Positions 1 to 13,300 of a DNA stretch of 64,000 nt are shown in pieces. The stretch is from Toxotes chatareus (Eukaryota > Chordata > Actinopteri > Toxotidae), in NCBI GenBank assembly GCA_016801885.1, contig CM028892.1, positions 5,774,114 through 5,838,113 on the forward strand, given 5' to 3'. Every line of letters starts with the position of its first letter. Position 1 is the stretch's first letter. Both the position numbers and the translations under genes were made by a program. Under the pieces are notes generated by a model, which worked only from the letters and a program-made list of their open reading frames with translations, made no database searches and was not told the DNA's origin.

Positions 1-431
1 TGTCACGGTACACTCCTTCAGCCATACTGGATTAATCTGTTATTGTAGTTTTGTTCAGATAATTCATAATGAGAGCATATGATAAAAGTCGCTGCCTTTC
101 TGCATTGGTATGGAAATGAACATGTGTGCACATAGCTTTGCCATTGTGCACGATGATTTGACTCATATCCTTCAGTGATGTGTGGAAGAGATTTCAGTGT
201 GTTGCTCCTCTGTCCTTGGTCGGTTCCTTTGGTCTGCTCTGCTCTAACTGCATTGACTGCGTGAAGTTTCTATGGTCATTCTCAGGACGCTGTGTTTCAT
301 TTTTATGCTGATTGTTGAGCTTTTATCTGGATAGTTGAATATAATGTTCAGACAATATCTGTGTCCAGTAGCTTTGGGAGAAAAAAACGTTCTTTTCTCA
401 TCGTGTTCATGCTCCTATTTTTAGCATTTAG

Positions 432-661
432 AACATCATGAATGTGGCCAAACGTGTCACTTTTAACTTACCCAACAAATGTCTGACACTGTATCCAGAA
501 CATGACAATATCTCTGGAGGTCAGTCAAATTTAACTGTTGAAAGTACGACAGACAGAGCAGGTGCACTGTTATTCTCTGTTGTGGGAGAAAATACCAGTG
601 CTCCCATAAGTGAAGTGGGAGTCGATGCAGCAGGTGTAGCAGTCAAAATATTAGAAACCAG
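432..661 (+). CDS. candidate orphan coding exon, gene unknown
   Basis: The segment is open from an acceptor-like AG (pyrimidine-rich CTCCTATTTTTAG then CATTTAG) to either a GTGAAG donor after 661 or an in-frame TGA at 663-665. It would encode about 77 residues. The composition looks more protein-like than the many low-complexity frames nearby: mixed hydrophilic residues, no Trp, one Cys, and an N-terminal KRVTF that fits the RVxF docking motif for protein phosphatase 1. I do not recognise the family. No partner exon could be joined to it with confidence, so it may be chance. If real, it belongs to a plus-strand gene extending left of the window, or ends as a terminal exon with an AATAAA at 1194-1199. 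Confidence 0.22.
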
Positions 662-1688
662 GTGAAGACAGAGGAATCAAAAGTCAGTTTAGCCTTAAAG
701 CATTAACCCTAATCTACAATATGAAATGTACTTGCACTTAAAACATTGATTACATTGTATTTGCTGTGCATATAAACTCACTCAGGCTGTTTCCCTCCCT
801 TGGTCCTCTCTGCTCTAAGCCATCTGCTCTGGAGGACGCCCAAATCACACTTTTCTGAAAGACAAACCTGTGCGTGTGTATGTGAATATGTGTGTGTGTG
901 TACAACTGTGGTTCAAAGCCAAAATTAACATCAGCTACACTATTAACAACTGTACTAAAAAAAAAGTGTGACAGCAGCTCAAACCCAGCTGCAGCACCAA
1001 CTTAAACAATTAAAACTAGTTCAGTTTCATGTTGAGCTTCAGTATAAAGTAAACTGACATTAAATCAGGTGCAGTTGCAGACCAGGATCAGGAAGACAGG
1101 ATGTCCAAAACTGAAGAAAATCCACAGAGAACAACTCACCCTTTACCAAGAACTACAGTACCAGTCCTCCCACTGCTACTGGTTTACTACGATAATAAAC
1201 ATCTCCATTAGATGTACTGTAATGGTACAGCCGTAATTCAACCCCAAACAGGAGCAGTCAGGTAAAACAGTTTAGCCAGACCCTTCATGACACCACTGCA
1301 TTTGCAAGTAAACCAAAAAGTGAGAATGGACCACTGAAGGCTAAGTTTAAGAAAAGCTTTTGGCCATGGTTCAATAAAACTGGACGAATAATAAAAAATA
1401 AAATCATAGAAATGTGAGTGTTGCAGGCACCTCAACCTTAACACCCTCGGTTTTACTTTTAGTTTATTAAGGTCACCCTATACCCTGCTAATGAACATTA
1501 ATCATTATGCAAAAACAGCTGCATATGAAGGAGACGTGCCTTTTTGGTGAGTGTGGTATATCCGCACTGTAGCATTGGACTAGAACAGAAACTAACTTTG
1601 AAGGAGAAATTTAAGGGGAACATCATGTTTGTAGAGGTTTTGGTGTGTAGGCGCCGCCGTCTCAGGGTCAGCAGATGGTGACTTACTG

Positions 1689-1845
1689 CTCTCGACCCTG
1701 CACCTCATCAGACACACACAAACTTTGCACGTACACACGCATAAAAACATTCACAGTCACAAAATCACTTGCACAAACTCTCGACCCTGCGGTATACATA
1801 TTCCACCACACAAACACCACCAATGCAGATAACTCTTGACCCTGC
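1689..1845 (+). repeat. three dispersed copies of a 13-base motif
   Basis: CTCTCGACCCTGC occurs at 1689-1701 and 1778-1790, and with one change (CTCTTGACCCTGC) at 1833-1845. Spacing is 89 and 55 bases. The spacers are CA-rich, so this looks like a decayed minisatellite or a small local duplication. Confidence 0.6.
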
Positions 1846-4800
1846 TGTAGACTGAAGCCGGTGTTTTGTCAGTCAGACACAGGCAGTTTCACTAAATCAC
1901 CTCAGCGACTTGGTGAGTAAAATAAACAAGATACTGGGGTTTGGTATGACGACAGTGGGGAAAAAAAGATGTAGTGATGTGGCAGACAAAGAAAGCAAGA
2001 GGAGCAAAAGAAAGACAGGCAGAGGAGGACAGAGCAGAAAAAGAGAAATGCGGTTGAGTAGTGAATGGCAAAATTGCAATATAACACACGACAGAAAGAG
2101 AATGAAAAGCCCCACCAATGAATACATACTCCAAGGAAGCAGGAATATGGTAAGTGTTTAGTTTGTTCGGGAAAGGCACACGGACAGGCAGACAGCATAC
2201 ATCTCCATACTGATTATGCAGCGCCTATTGTCCGATGTCTTGCTAATTATTGCAATGCACAGTGCTCTGCTCTTCAGAAATCATTATGAAGCTCGGATAA
2301 GAAGTCTGACCTCTTTCTGTATGGCAGACTTGTTGGTTCTTACAATGAGAGGGGGCAGAGAGGGGAAGAGGGAAGAGAGGAAAACAGGAAAGGGGGGGTT
2401 ATGTGGTTTTGAGGAAATGGAGGAGGGAAGGTCAACGAAGAAAGGAGAGAAATGGAGAGAGGACAGTTTAGGTAAAGAGATTAGTGATTAAAAAGAACTT
2501 TGAGAGAAATGAGCAGATTATTGCATTTTGTGCGTGTTTAAGTATCCATACAGTTCGCTGATTTTAGTGTCAATACTGTTCTAAAAAATCCTGAATCCTG
2601 ATGATTTGGCAACACCCACACAAAGTTGTAATGTTGTAATAAATAAGTCTGTTATTGCTATGTGGTACATTCAGTACTGCAGTTAGATATATCTGATATC
2701 ACACTAGGAATCTTTAAAATGCATGAATGGATCAGTTGAGTTGGAATGTGCAAGTGTTATACACTGCTACTGCCTTTGACACACAAATATTTCTTCATTA
2801 GAGTACCATCCAGGAGTGTGTGCACCTGGAAACCAAATGGCTTCACAATGCAATTAATTGGATTATTTCACTAATGCATCTATTTCACATAATAACAGCA
2901 TTTTTAAAGGGGCTGGGAGGGGCTGGGAGGCACGGCTGTTAAAGAGCCAGGGTCTGTTTACTGTTTATTTATGATTATTACTTTTTGTCTCTCCTGTGGC
3001 AGCGTCTCAATTCGGACTTTGCAAAATGATAGTTGCATCACTGATAAAAGTAATGCACCTCGTGTATGTGTAAAACTTTTGGATCACTGCCACTGCAACG
3101 TACATCATCTCAAAGCTATATTTAAGCTTGTTTCTATCATTTGCAGACTCACATGTTGCATTTTTAGTTATACTTTTCTCCAAAGTGGCTTAAAAACTAT
3201 ACCATGAGTTATTCTCCTTTAATTTGTCGCTTTCACTTGCCTGTAATATGTTTAGTGATGCCGAAGAAGAAAATCAGAGAAAGGACACAAACAAAATTTC
3301 ATTTTACAGTTAAACCTATTCTTCGTGCTATTAGCTCAGTTTGAGGCCTTCCCACCATTAAAAAAAAATGCTATATACCTTCCTCAGCTTGCTGCTAGTT
3401 TGTGATCAAATCAGTGCAAAGATCTTGAAACTGACTTATCATAGAATGTTTAAATGTATTGTCTCTTTAATAATGAACTAACTGGATAAACCCTCTTACA
3501 CCCAATACAAACACATAGATACACCATAAAGCAGCCCATTTAGACCAATGTCACCACTATGTATTGTTCTCTCCCAAGGCTAATGCAGTGTATGTGTGTA
3601 TGAGAGAGACAGAGAGGGGAGGGGGGATAATAGTATTGTTGGTAATGGATGTGAAGGGCTTCAAATTGGATGTTATTAGGACTACAAGGTTGCACTACAT
3701 ACTTTACATGGACACAATGGAGTGGAAAGACGGGGCAGTGGGAGTTTGGGTTGTGAAAGTGTACTTTTAAAAAAAGTGAGACTTTAAAATCAGTAAAATG
3801 CCTAAGTAATATGTTTGAACATTTCCATTTACTTTTTGTAACATCCTTATAGCCAAATGAAATTTGAAATACGTCTGTATTGGTCAATATGCCAGCTTTT
3901 TCTGGCTAAGACTCAAATACTCATAATAAATCAATATGTTGTGGCTTTAGTCAGGCAGGAAATTTGTGTGTCTGTTTTCAGAGTGTACCCATTTTGCATT
4001 TTGCCCCATAACTGTTAACATAACATTTGTGCAAAGTTGGGGATAAGTCTTTCAAAATGAACCTTTATCACTTAAGGTTCAGTGTTAATTTGTTACCTTG
4101 CAAACAGGAGCTAATAGTTGCTGTGCAACTTTCAGCCAGATCACATGGTCCTCATCAGCATATTGATATGAGACGTTCTCATTTACATGTTTTTCTGTTT
4201 CTGTTGTCAGACTATGGAACAAGAATGAAAGAAACATTGAGATACATGTTAATCTGAGACATTTCCAAGGTGCTGCTCTGCTGAAATCCTGATTTAATAA
4301 CTATGACATCTGACAAAATCACCACACGTAAGTTAGGCAACGGCTGTGCTGTGATTTCGGCTATCTGTACTTGTAACATGATCAGTCAGAGAGAAAGTTA
4401 GAAGCTTATTCATGTGTGTCAGCTGCCGTGTGTTCAGTTGAACGAGACCAAAGAGGTGTGTCTGCGGAGGGAAAGGCCGACCTTCCACTCAAGGGACAAC
4501 CAACGGTGTATGAAGTGACACCAGTCAGTCAGGGACGTGCGTTTATCAGGCTGGCCTGAAGCTGACTTTAAACCGTGCAAAGTCAACTCACAACCCCTCA
4601 TTAAACATTACAGATTTCTAGAAGCTGTGAGCACTTCAAGCAAAGAATCTTAACCTCCTCTAACTGTTTAACCTGACAGATTTTTAGAGGCCTAAAAAGG
4701 AAAAAACTATCCAGGATTTTACTAAAAAGCAATGAACAATGAAAAAGCTGGGGAAAAAAAATCTTCTTCCCTTTCATCTTGTGACTCCCAGGATGGGAAC

Positions 4801-7404
4801 CACTGAAAAGATTCAAAGTTGTTGATGTTAGCCTTGAAAACACCAGCTGACAAAAAAAAAAGTCTGTTTAGTAAGTGTGTGGTAGCTACAGAACAGCTAG
4901 TGTGCCATGTGACTGTTACACTAGAAAATTTTGTGCACATCATAACAGAAACAGAGAAGCTCTTAAGTGAAAGGCCTGTAACTACATACATTTTTCAACT
5001 GAAAGCTGCTGCAGATTTATAAGACTTAAACTTAAGACTCTTAATGTGTACAGTTGAGCTTGGAGTAATACAAGTGTGGGGTTTTTGAAAAGCATGAGCA
5101 CAGCTGCTTCCATGGGCTCGGCCTGAGTCTATAACCACTATTTCACAAAGCAAAAGCCAACATGAGTGGCCATGTGTAGGAATGTGAGCTTTCATACCTT
5201 AAATGTGCTGCTAAATCAAAGCTTTGAAAATAACATAGGAGGGTATGTGCACCCTTTAAGTCGAGAAAGAAAGATCAAGAATGTTACTCTCTCATTTTGT
5301 GCAGTGCACCAGCTGGAAACTGGAATATCTGGACTGAGTTGGATTGAGATGATGAACCTGTACGGCTAAATTCTGTAGATTTTTGTGAGCTGCACATGGA
5401 GAAGAGAAGTGCAGCAGGAAGGAGCCAGCAAAGGAGAGAGGCAGTTGCAATTTTATGGCAAGAGTGGATGAGGCAGGGATGATTGGAAAGATGTGAAAAA
5501 GAAAGTAGGAAGGACAGAGTGATGAGAGGGGAGGACTGGGGAGGGAAGTAATCAAAGACCAGGAGGAAGACGGGAAGATGCCGACAAAAGAAAGGGAGGG
5601 GAGGAGGAGGAGAAATGGGAATAGACAAAAGAAATAAGTGAACACAGCTGAGAAGGTGACAGAGGTAGGTGGAGAATAAAACAGAGATAAAGTTTTGTTG
5701 AAAAGATTTGAATAAACTGCGAGGCACACACACTAGTTATAATACCTCTTCAGATCAGGACACGGTCACTCCTTTTGGAATAAATGAATAGTAATTGATT
5801 GGAGCAAGAACAGTACATAATGCCCAGTGTGGTTCCTTCAACACCCACTAATCTACCGAGGAGGGTATGAGCGCCCTATACGTAGGTGTGTGTTTTTTGT
5901 GTCTTAAGTATCAGTCTCCAGCCTGTTAGCGGAGTGAATAGAAGTTGTTTGACAGGTAGATAATAGGCCGTCATGGCCAACATGAATAAAAGAGACTCAG
6001 ATAGCAAGAAACATAAAACAGTCATTAATGTACGCACCCCACTCTCCTCTGGAGGAGACAAAGACACACATGTGTTCATACTGGCACTCTTATAGCCGAA
6101 GGCACAGACTGACTGACAGACACACACTGAGGCCAGAGGTGACCGGGGCATCTTTTCCATAAACTACAAAAGGATAATAGCAAGGATTGAAAAGATTGTA
6201 AATTATAGGATAGATTCTAGGATAGGATCTGAAATTAATCTATGAGTCTCACGCACACACACACACACACACATACACACACAACCAATCCACATACACG
6301 CCTAAAGAATATTTTCTGAATGTTCAAAAAGACAAAACAAGTGGGCTGAATGAGTCTATGGAAAGACATTGTGTATGGAGGAAAAGCTAAGAATGAGCAC
6401 ATACACAAACACACTTCAAAAAAATTAATTTCTGTTGGTTACAAGATGTTTCAGCTCCATTATTAATAAAAAAAACATCTAATCAGATATGCAGATTGTG
6501 TGTTCACAAGCAGCTTAATTGATGGTTCTGTGTTTCCTGGATGATTGCAGGCATGTGAGAGCTCCACCTGCTTCTATGTAGTGGTTTTATTGACCTGCAA
6601 AGTTTTCCACAGTCAAATGAAGTTGTTTATTATTGCCTTTCATATCATTTTATCATTGTGATGAGTAACATAGCTCGCTCGTTGCTTTCTGCATCTGACA
6701 CTAAACTGGTGAGAGCTGTGAGACTGAACCAAAACATCTGAACTGCAGTCAGGCCATAATTCTCTGTGGATTTACCAGATCCCTTTAACCTACACGTAGT
6801 TAGTGGATTCATTGTTGTTCTGAACTTGTTGATTATAGAAGCTTTAAAGATCACCAGTCAGTTCCTAAATGACCCTGTGGATGATTCTTTTCAGAAAAAC
6901 CAGACAGAAGCAGTTGATTGCAGTTAGACATTTTGAAGTGATATTTCATTGCTGCTCCTGGAAGCTGCAGAGCGTGTTATCATTATTGTTACTCTTTAAT
7001 ATGTCTTCAGGCGGTCACCTATCACCGCACACTGGTGGCAGCAGTCTGCTAAATGATGCATGCAGGGAACAGTGACCAGCAACGTGCAGCAGAGCAACAG
7101 TTTTGTTTTCGGTTCCTCTGTGTGAGAGATCGTGAATAAAACAGCAAGAAAATGCTCCATGTAAAGAATGAATGAATAATAAGTGTAATGTTTTATTATT
7201 CTGGGTGATGTTTTGCTGACCTTCTCATCGTATGGAATATGCACCATATGTGTTAGAGTATCAGCCAGTGCAGGACAGGAATGGATGAATGGGAAGGAGG
7301 AAGTGAGTGTGTATTATTTAAAAAGAAGCTCTGAGAGACCCATAGTTCACTCATAAGCATGAGGCTCTCTTCCAGAGCTAGAGGCTACACCTGAGGAGTG
7401 AGAA

Positions 7405-7431
7405 CTGTGTGTGTGTGTGTGTGTGTGTGTT
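7405..7431 (+). repeat. (TG)n microsatellite
   Basis: Uninterrupted TG dinucleotides of about 26 bases. Confidence 0.9.
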
Positions 7432-10029
7432 TACTGCCCATTGCCATATTGGGGACAATCCAACTGGCAGAGTACAGATGGCAGCCTTAGTGAGCTCAGC
7501 ACACACATACACACACGTGCACATACATCGAGAGTGTGAATGAGAAGAAATTATGTTGTGAGGTGAGATACAGTAACTGGCAGCACAGGGGGATCTTCAG
7601 ATGTATGAACACTCTTAGAAATCATCCACGAGCTGCTTTCTGGAACTGTCTCACTTCAGCCTGCCTCTGTTTCTGCTTCACTGAGCGATTTCCTGCATTT
7701 CCACTAAAACCTCTTATGTCTTATGGTTGTATTGCATTCTGGTCTCTCGAGGCTGCTGTTAGAAGAAATTGTTTTTCGTGTAGCGACAATTTGCTTCTAC
7801 ATGTGTGATTATCTAATGTCGGAGTAGGAACATGTTTTAGATTCCCAGCAATACAGTTGTTATTGTGTCCTCTACATGTTCTAGTGGGAAAACCGATGCT
7901 ACAACTTGCAAATTGCTGCTTTTCTGCTTTGTAACAACACATTTCTGTTTTTATATTCCTGTTTTTTTATGCATAAGAAGAAGTTTTCTCAACCCTCGAC
8001 ATATAATTGTTCTGTCAACTGTCAAACAGCTTTCAAAGCTCGTTAAAACTCATTTGCATCATTACTTTAGGATCACAGTACAAAGGTTTGTGTCTGTGTT
8101 CAGGCCAGTCATCCTGGACCCCTGCACCCATAACTGGGTCACCTGTAATGTTAGAAATCTAGTTACCGGACCTCACCTGACTGAATGACTCCATTCCTGT
8201 AAAACCCCACAAATACACTGACTGTTACTTAAAATAACATTTTGAAAACGTGCTTTGTTGAGAATTAAAACTAATATTGTGAGCTCTGGTTGTCAATTTG
8301 TTCAAATCAAACCTGTTTTTTGGCTGATAATCTATCGTGCAGTGAGACTACTACCTTACAGTGCAGGTGCTTGGAAACACTTTGGCAGCACATAAACATA
8401 CAGCACATCATCCAACTGAGACGCAGACTGTAAAATGTATTTCCCTGAATCAAAATGGGAGGCTGTTAAACAGGCAGGCAATTATGGCAGGAAGCCTTTT
8501 ATTTAATCCGCACATCAGAAGTGAAACTCTACAGATTTGTGGTCGGTATTAATATAAACCTTATGGGAAATGGTCCACTTACAGATGCACACTGTCTCCT
8601 GATTAAACCTGACAGTAGTGAATGATACTAACTATTTATCCATTGTTTTGATTACTGTCTTTACACTCAGTGTAAACTAGGACAGCTTTTCTCCCAAGTT
8701 GTAGAAGAAACACGATTAAGTAAATTAACTTTATTTATTTATGCAATATTTATTGTTTTAGAGGTATTATAAAGCATGGACCAGTGCCACATACTTCAGC
8801 AAGATAATTATGAAAATGCAAGGAGAGCAAGTTCAGTATGTTTGCCGTTTTGTGCTGCACAGTTAGGTGAACAGTATGTTTGTACAACTTTTGATCAGCC
8901 AGAAAACTAAAGCAATGATTTAAAAAAGATGCTGTAAAGCTCCATAGAGCTGAGGAACTGGTGATAATGTAGGTTGGACACCACGAGTCCAACCACTCTC
9001 ACATTATTTACGGTCATTTGATCCATTGTTATTGTGAAAATAATGATCATAGCTTCTATTGAATTTCGGCCGACATTTTCAAGCCATGCTGCTCTGGACT
9101 GTAAACGCTCCAGCACCTACAGAGAGAGCAACAATCATTTGTCGTCCACTGATCATGTCTAATTGAAAATCGAATAATTGAACAGAACGAGCATCTTAGA
9201 GACGGCAGCAAACCAGATTCCAGTCTGTGCAGCAAAGCTTGAATGGCTGTTACTGGGACAGAAATTTGAATTAGAGTCAACATGAAAAGATATTCTGATC
9301 CTCTGTAGTGACCATCAGTTGAACCCCTTTACATACAACTCCACATTAAGCCCTTTAAGCATGCGTGCCCTCCAAATCACTGCCCTCTTCGCACACACAC
9401 ACACACACACAGTATATCTGTCCATCGGTGAATAAGGACCTATCTGAAGTGGACTGCGAGGTACTTAAGGCTATCTGCAGCTAATTCAAGATATGTGAAA
9501 TTGAAGGGAGATATGACATGAGTGGAGAGAGGGAGCGGCAGAGAGCAAAGGGGAAAACACAAAGAGGGGGAGAGAGCGAAAGAAGGACAGAGAGATAGAG
9601 CTGGAAAAAGAGAAAGAGACATCTTGGAAAAGCTTTCAGATAAATGTAGAAATGATAAATAGAACCACACAAGGACAGAAGATGTATATGGTGTGGGCAG
9701 GGATGCGTGTGGTTCAGGTGGTTATGTATATGTGTCTGCTTGTCTGTATGCACTCATGCCTGTATGTGTGTGTGTCTGTGTGTGTGTGAGTGACTTTGAG
9801 GTGCAGTCCTTGGCACACAGATGCCCCTCCATTATCTGCCTGTCTTCGTCCGCTCAACCTACTCTGCCTCGGGCAACTCTCTACTTTAAAGAGCTGTCCA
9901 ACGGACACACACACACACACACACAGACTCTTCCTTGCTCCAAGTTCCAGTGGGGCAGGGTGGTTTGGCATGGAAGTGCTTAGCTAACAGCTTGCAAGAG
10001 TAAGGTGACATTTCTCTGTATGCAGAGCA

Positions 10030-10034
<5 letters not shown>

Positions 10035-10121
<87 letters not shown>
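10035..10121 (+). repeat. long (TG)n microsatellite
   Basis: About 87 bases of uninterrupted TG, the longest array in the window. It probably varies in length between individuals. A (CA) array at 9906-9924 lies upstream in the opposite orientation. Confidence 0.97.
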
Positions 10122-10122
<1 letters not shown>

Positions 10123-10285
10123 GGTTGTATAAAACCAGCAGGTGCATCTCTGGAAGTTTCTATGCTTGAGCCTGTGTGTGTATTTTTGCATCCAAGTTTC
10201 TAGATTTGTGTTTGACTGTCTGATTTGGAGGCGTTTCTGTCAGTGTTTCTGTACTTGTAACATTTGTACTGTGCATGCTATTATT

Positions 10286-10288
<3 letters not shown>

Positions 10289-10358
<70 letters not shown>
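10289..10358 (+). repeat. long (GT)n microsatellite
   Basis: About 70 bases of uninterrupted GT, 167 bases after the array ending at 10121 and in the same orientation. Confidence 0.97.
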
Positions 10359-10366
<8 letters not shown>

Positions 10367-13300
10367 GTCTGTCTCAGCTTTGTGTTTTACGCACCTAGAT
10401 AACCTGCAAAGTGACTCCTCAATATCTGGTTTGAAAAGCTACTAAGAATCACTACTGTCATTAAAATAAGTATATGATGCTTCCAAAATAAGAGTCAGGG
10501 GTAGGAGATAAATGTGAGTACTGACCTGCTGCATGCATACATGGATTTACAATGACCAGGCTACAGTGTAAGTGCATGTAAATATATTAGCCAGTGTCTT
10601 GTGTAACCTCATTTCCCTCAGTAACTTGTTTCTTGTATGGGAGAGTGTTTCTGTGTTTTATGATACACAACCAGATAGAGGGAAACCTCAGTAGTTTAAA
10701 CAGCATTACGCTCACAGGGCGACACATGTTAACTTTGCTTCCCTAAAAAAAAAAACAGAATACATCTTTTCGTTTATTTCACTATTTTTAACTTAACTAG
10801 TAGATGATGAAGGTTGCATAAGTGTGAATGTTGGTTAGGTGAGGTGGTGAGAGGACCATGGTCCGGATATGTTAGATCACAAGGCAAATTACTATGTAAT
10901 GAATGAAAAGTGGTTTGTGAATGTGCGTGAGTGTGTGTGTGTGAGCGCGCCTCTATCGACTAATCAACAGTACACCTTGAAGACACAGCAGATAAGGGAG
11001 GAGATAGTCTCACCTTGACACGCACACTGTATCTAAACATAATTTAACACACTCATGCAGACACACACACGACACACACATTCACACTTGCTACATTCCT
11101 CTTTGACCTGAGGCTTTTACAAGCTTTTCTTTTTTTAATAACTTCAGAGTGACAAAAAGGCTGTTATTTTGTGGCTGGTGCGCTGAATAGATTAATTAGA
11201 AAACACAAAGAGAGTTCAGCCTCTGGCTCCCCTCCAGTTTCTCATCAGCGATGAAAGAAGAGCAGGTTGACTTTGCCGCTCGTAGGTACTGTAGGTACCA
11301 GTGGGAATCAGAAACACTTCAGTTCACCACATGACGAGTGTTACTGGTGCTGAGACAAAGCAAATGAATGAATTAGACAGTCAATGGACTGGACGTCTGA
11401 CAGTATGACACAGTTGAATTGTGTATCCATTAATATGTTGACCGTAAAACCTTAATAATAAACAGATGGATTGATGTGAAAAGTGAAATATAAAGACATA
11501 ATTCAACTCTGAATGCATTAATGAAAACACTTTTTTTGTGGTGGTTCTCTAATGCTGCTCTAAAGGAAGTTCAGAACGTGTCTCTTTGAAAGTTAAATTT
11601 CATTTCATTTCATTTGAAAATTGGTCTCTTTTCTTTAAAACTACGTTTTGTGATGCTTTATTTTGCTTTGTGTATCTGTGTGTGCACAGAACTGAGGTTC
11701 TGAAGACAGAGCTCCTTATTAGACATGTTCCCTTTATATTGTCTATGCCCACAAGTAAATTCTTCCTGAGTGCTGCTAAAACACACCTCTTTAAGCCTGC
11801 ATTTACCTTATTATTTGTTTTTATTTGGTATAATAATTATCATGTCTGTGTGTGTACATACTGTAATAGTCAGTGTGTCTTCGTATCTGTGTTTGTGTGT
11901 GCGTGTGTGTGTGTGTGTGTGTGTGGTGATTATGTGGGCTTTTAGCTGCTAAGTGGACGACAGTGTCTGGCAGTGTGCCCAGTCTGTTCCCTCTGGAGGG
12001 AACGAGCGCGTCTTAAGATCGAGAGAAGGAGCAGCGCTCTGTCAATGTTTGGTTTCTGTTGAGTGTGTGTGTGTGTGTGTGTGAGAGAGGGAGAGTGTGT
12101 GTGTTGTCTAGAGATTTGAAGACGAGAGATGTCATTTTTTTCTAGTCTAGAATTTTTGTTCTGCTCCCAGAATATTATACTTTATTATCACTAAAAATAT
12201 TCTCTCGTATCTTCTTTTTCAAGGACAGGACAGCACATTTTTATCCTTTATTCACTGACTCCCCACAGCTTGTTATAAATGTTCATAATTGTTGTCTGTA
12301 GATTATGTTTTTATTGGTCAGGAGACGCAGAAATGTAATACTAACAATGAGTAAAAAAAAAAATATTGAACACCAGCGAAAATCATAATCATGATGGTCT
12401 TAAAAAGTAATTTTTGCAGCATTTTTCATCCTCTAAAGAACCAAATGTGTGGAGTTTGTCACATGAAATTTAGCACTAGGATATGCGTGTCTTCTCAAAG
12501 TTTAAAAAAACAAAAGGTTTCATTATTCGAACATTAACTTTAATAATATATAATAAGAAGCACTTCATTGTCACTTGTAATGAGATTAGATGTTTCTTCC
12601 GTGCATGTCTCTTCCCTTCCTGACTCCTACAGTATTTGTAGTTTCTTTGAACCAAACCTCTCCCTGTTCCTGTTACATACACAAACACACACGTGCGCAC
12701 ACTCGCAAATACACATACTAACGCTTGTGCGCTCATACGTGCATGCAGCTCCACATCCATGCTAAAGGAGAGGATAGAAGTGACCTTGGTCCAGCCTGGG
12801 GGGCTTCAGCAGATGGAAAGAGGGGCAGAGGGCTCTGGCACAGTAGTCTGCTCCACACACACACATACACACACTCGTACGGACAAATGCTCAAGCTGGT
12901 GGGGTGACATTGTGTGTGTCTCGGCAGGGCCGGCCTTTCACTCCGCCACAATAGCTCTATTTGAGAAGGAAATCCAGACAGGAACATCCCAATTTGGGAA
13001 TGTCACTATGTGTTGAAGTAGATATCCAGGATATTTAGCAAGAAATAAATGCCAAAAAAACCCAGAATTATCTTCTTTATTTTCTAATAAATATATGAAT
13101 GTGAAAATCTCACAGTAATGTGTGGAAGTTTAGACATCTATGAACGCACAAACAGACATATTGTTCATCCCGCTTCTTGGGTACGCTAACATGCGCTCAC
13201 ATGCAAAAATCTGTTGTTGTTTTCTTGTTTATTTCCTTTAACAGATGTACATCAGAGAGAAAATAAAAGCAGCTATTTGAAATCGTTTTGGTGACAGAAG

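Larger units (their letters stand above)
662..9389. other. non-coding stretch, no supported gene
   Basis: No supported coding exon was seen on either strand. It contains purine-rich plus-strand tracts near 1960-2110, 2340-2480 and 5380-5660, short CA/TG arrays near 6251-6283 and 7405-7431, and a 13-base motif repeated three times at 1689-1845. The frames in this stretch are short and of biased composition. Confidence 0.6.

Noticed and set aside
10142..10360. 72-codon frame ending in Val-Cys repeats
   Set aside because: The second half is the translated GT microsatellite.
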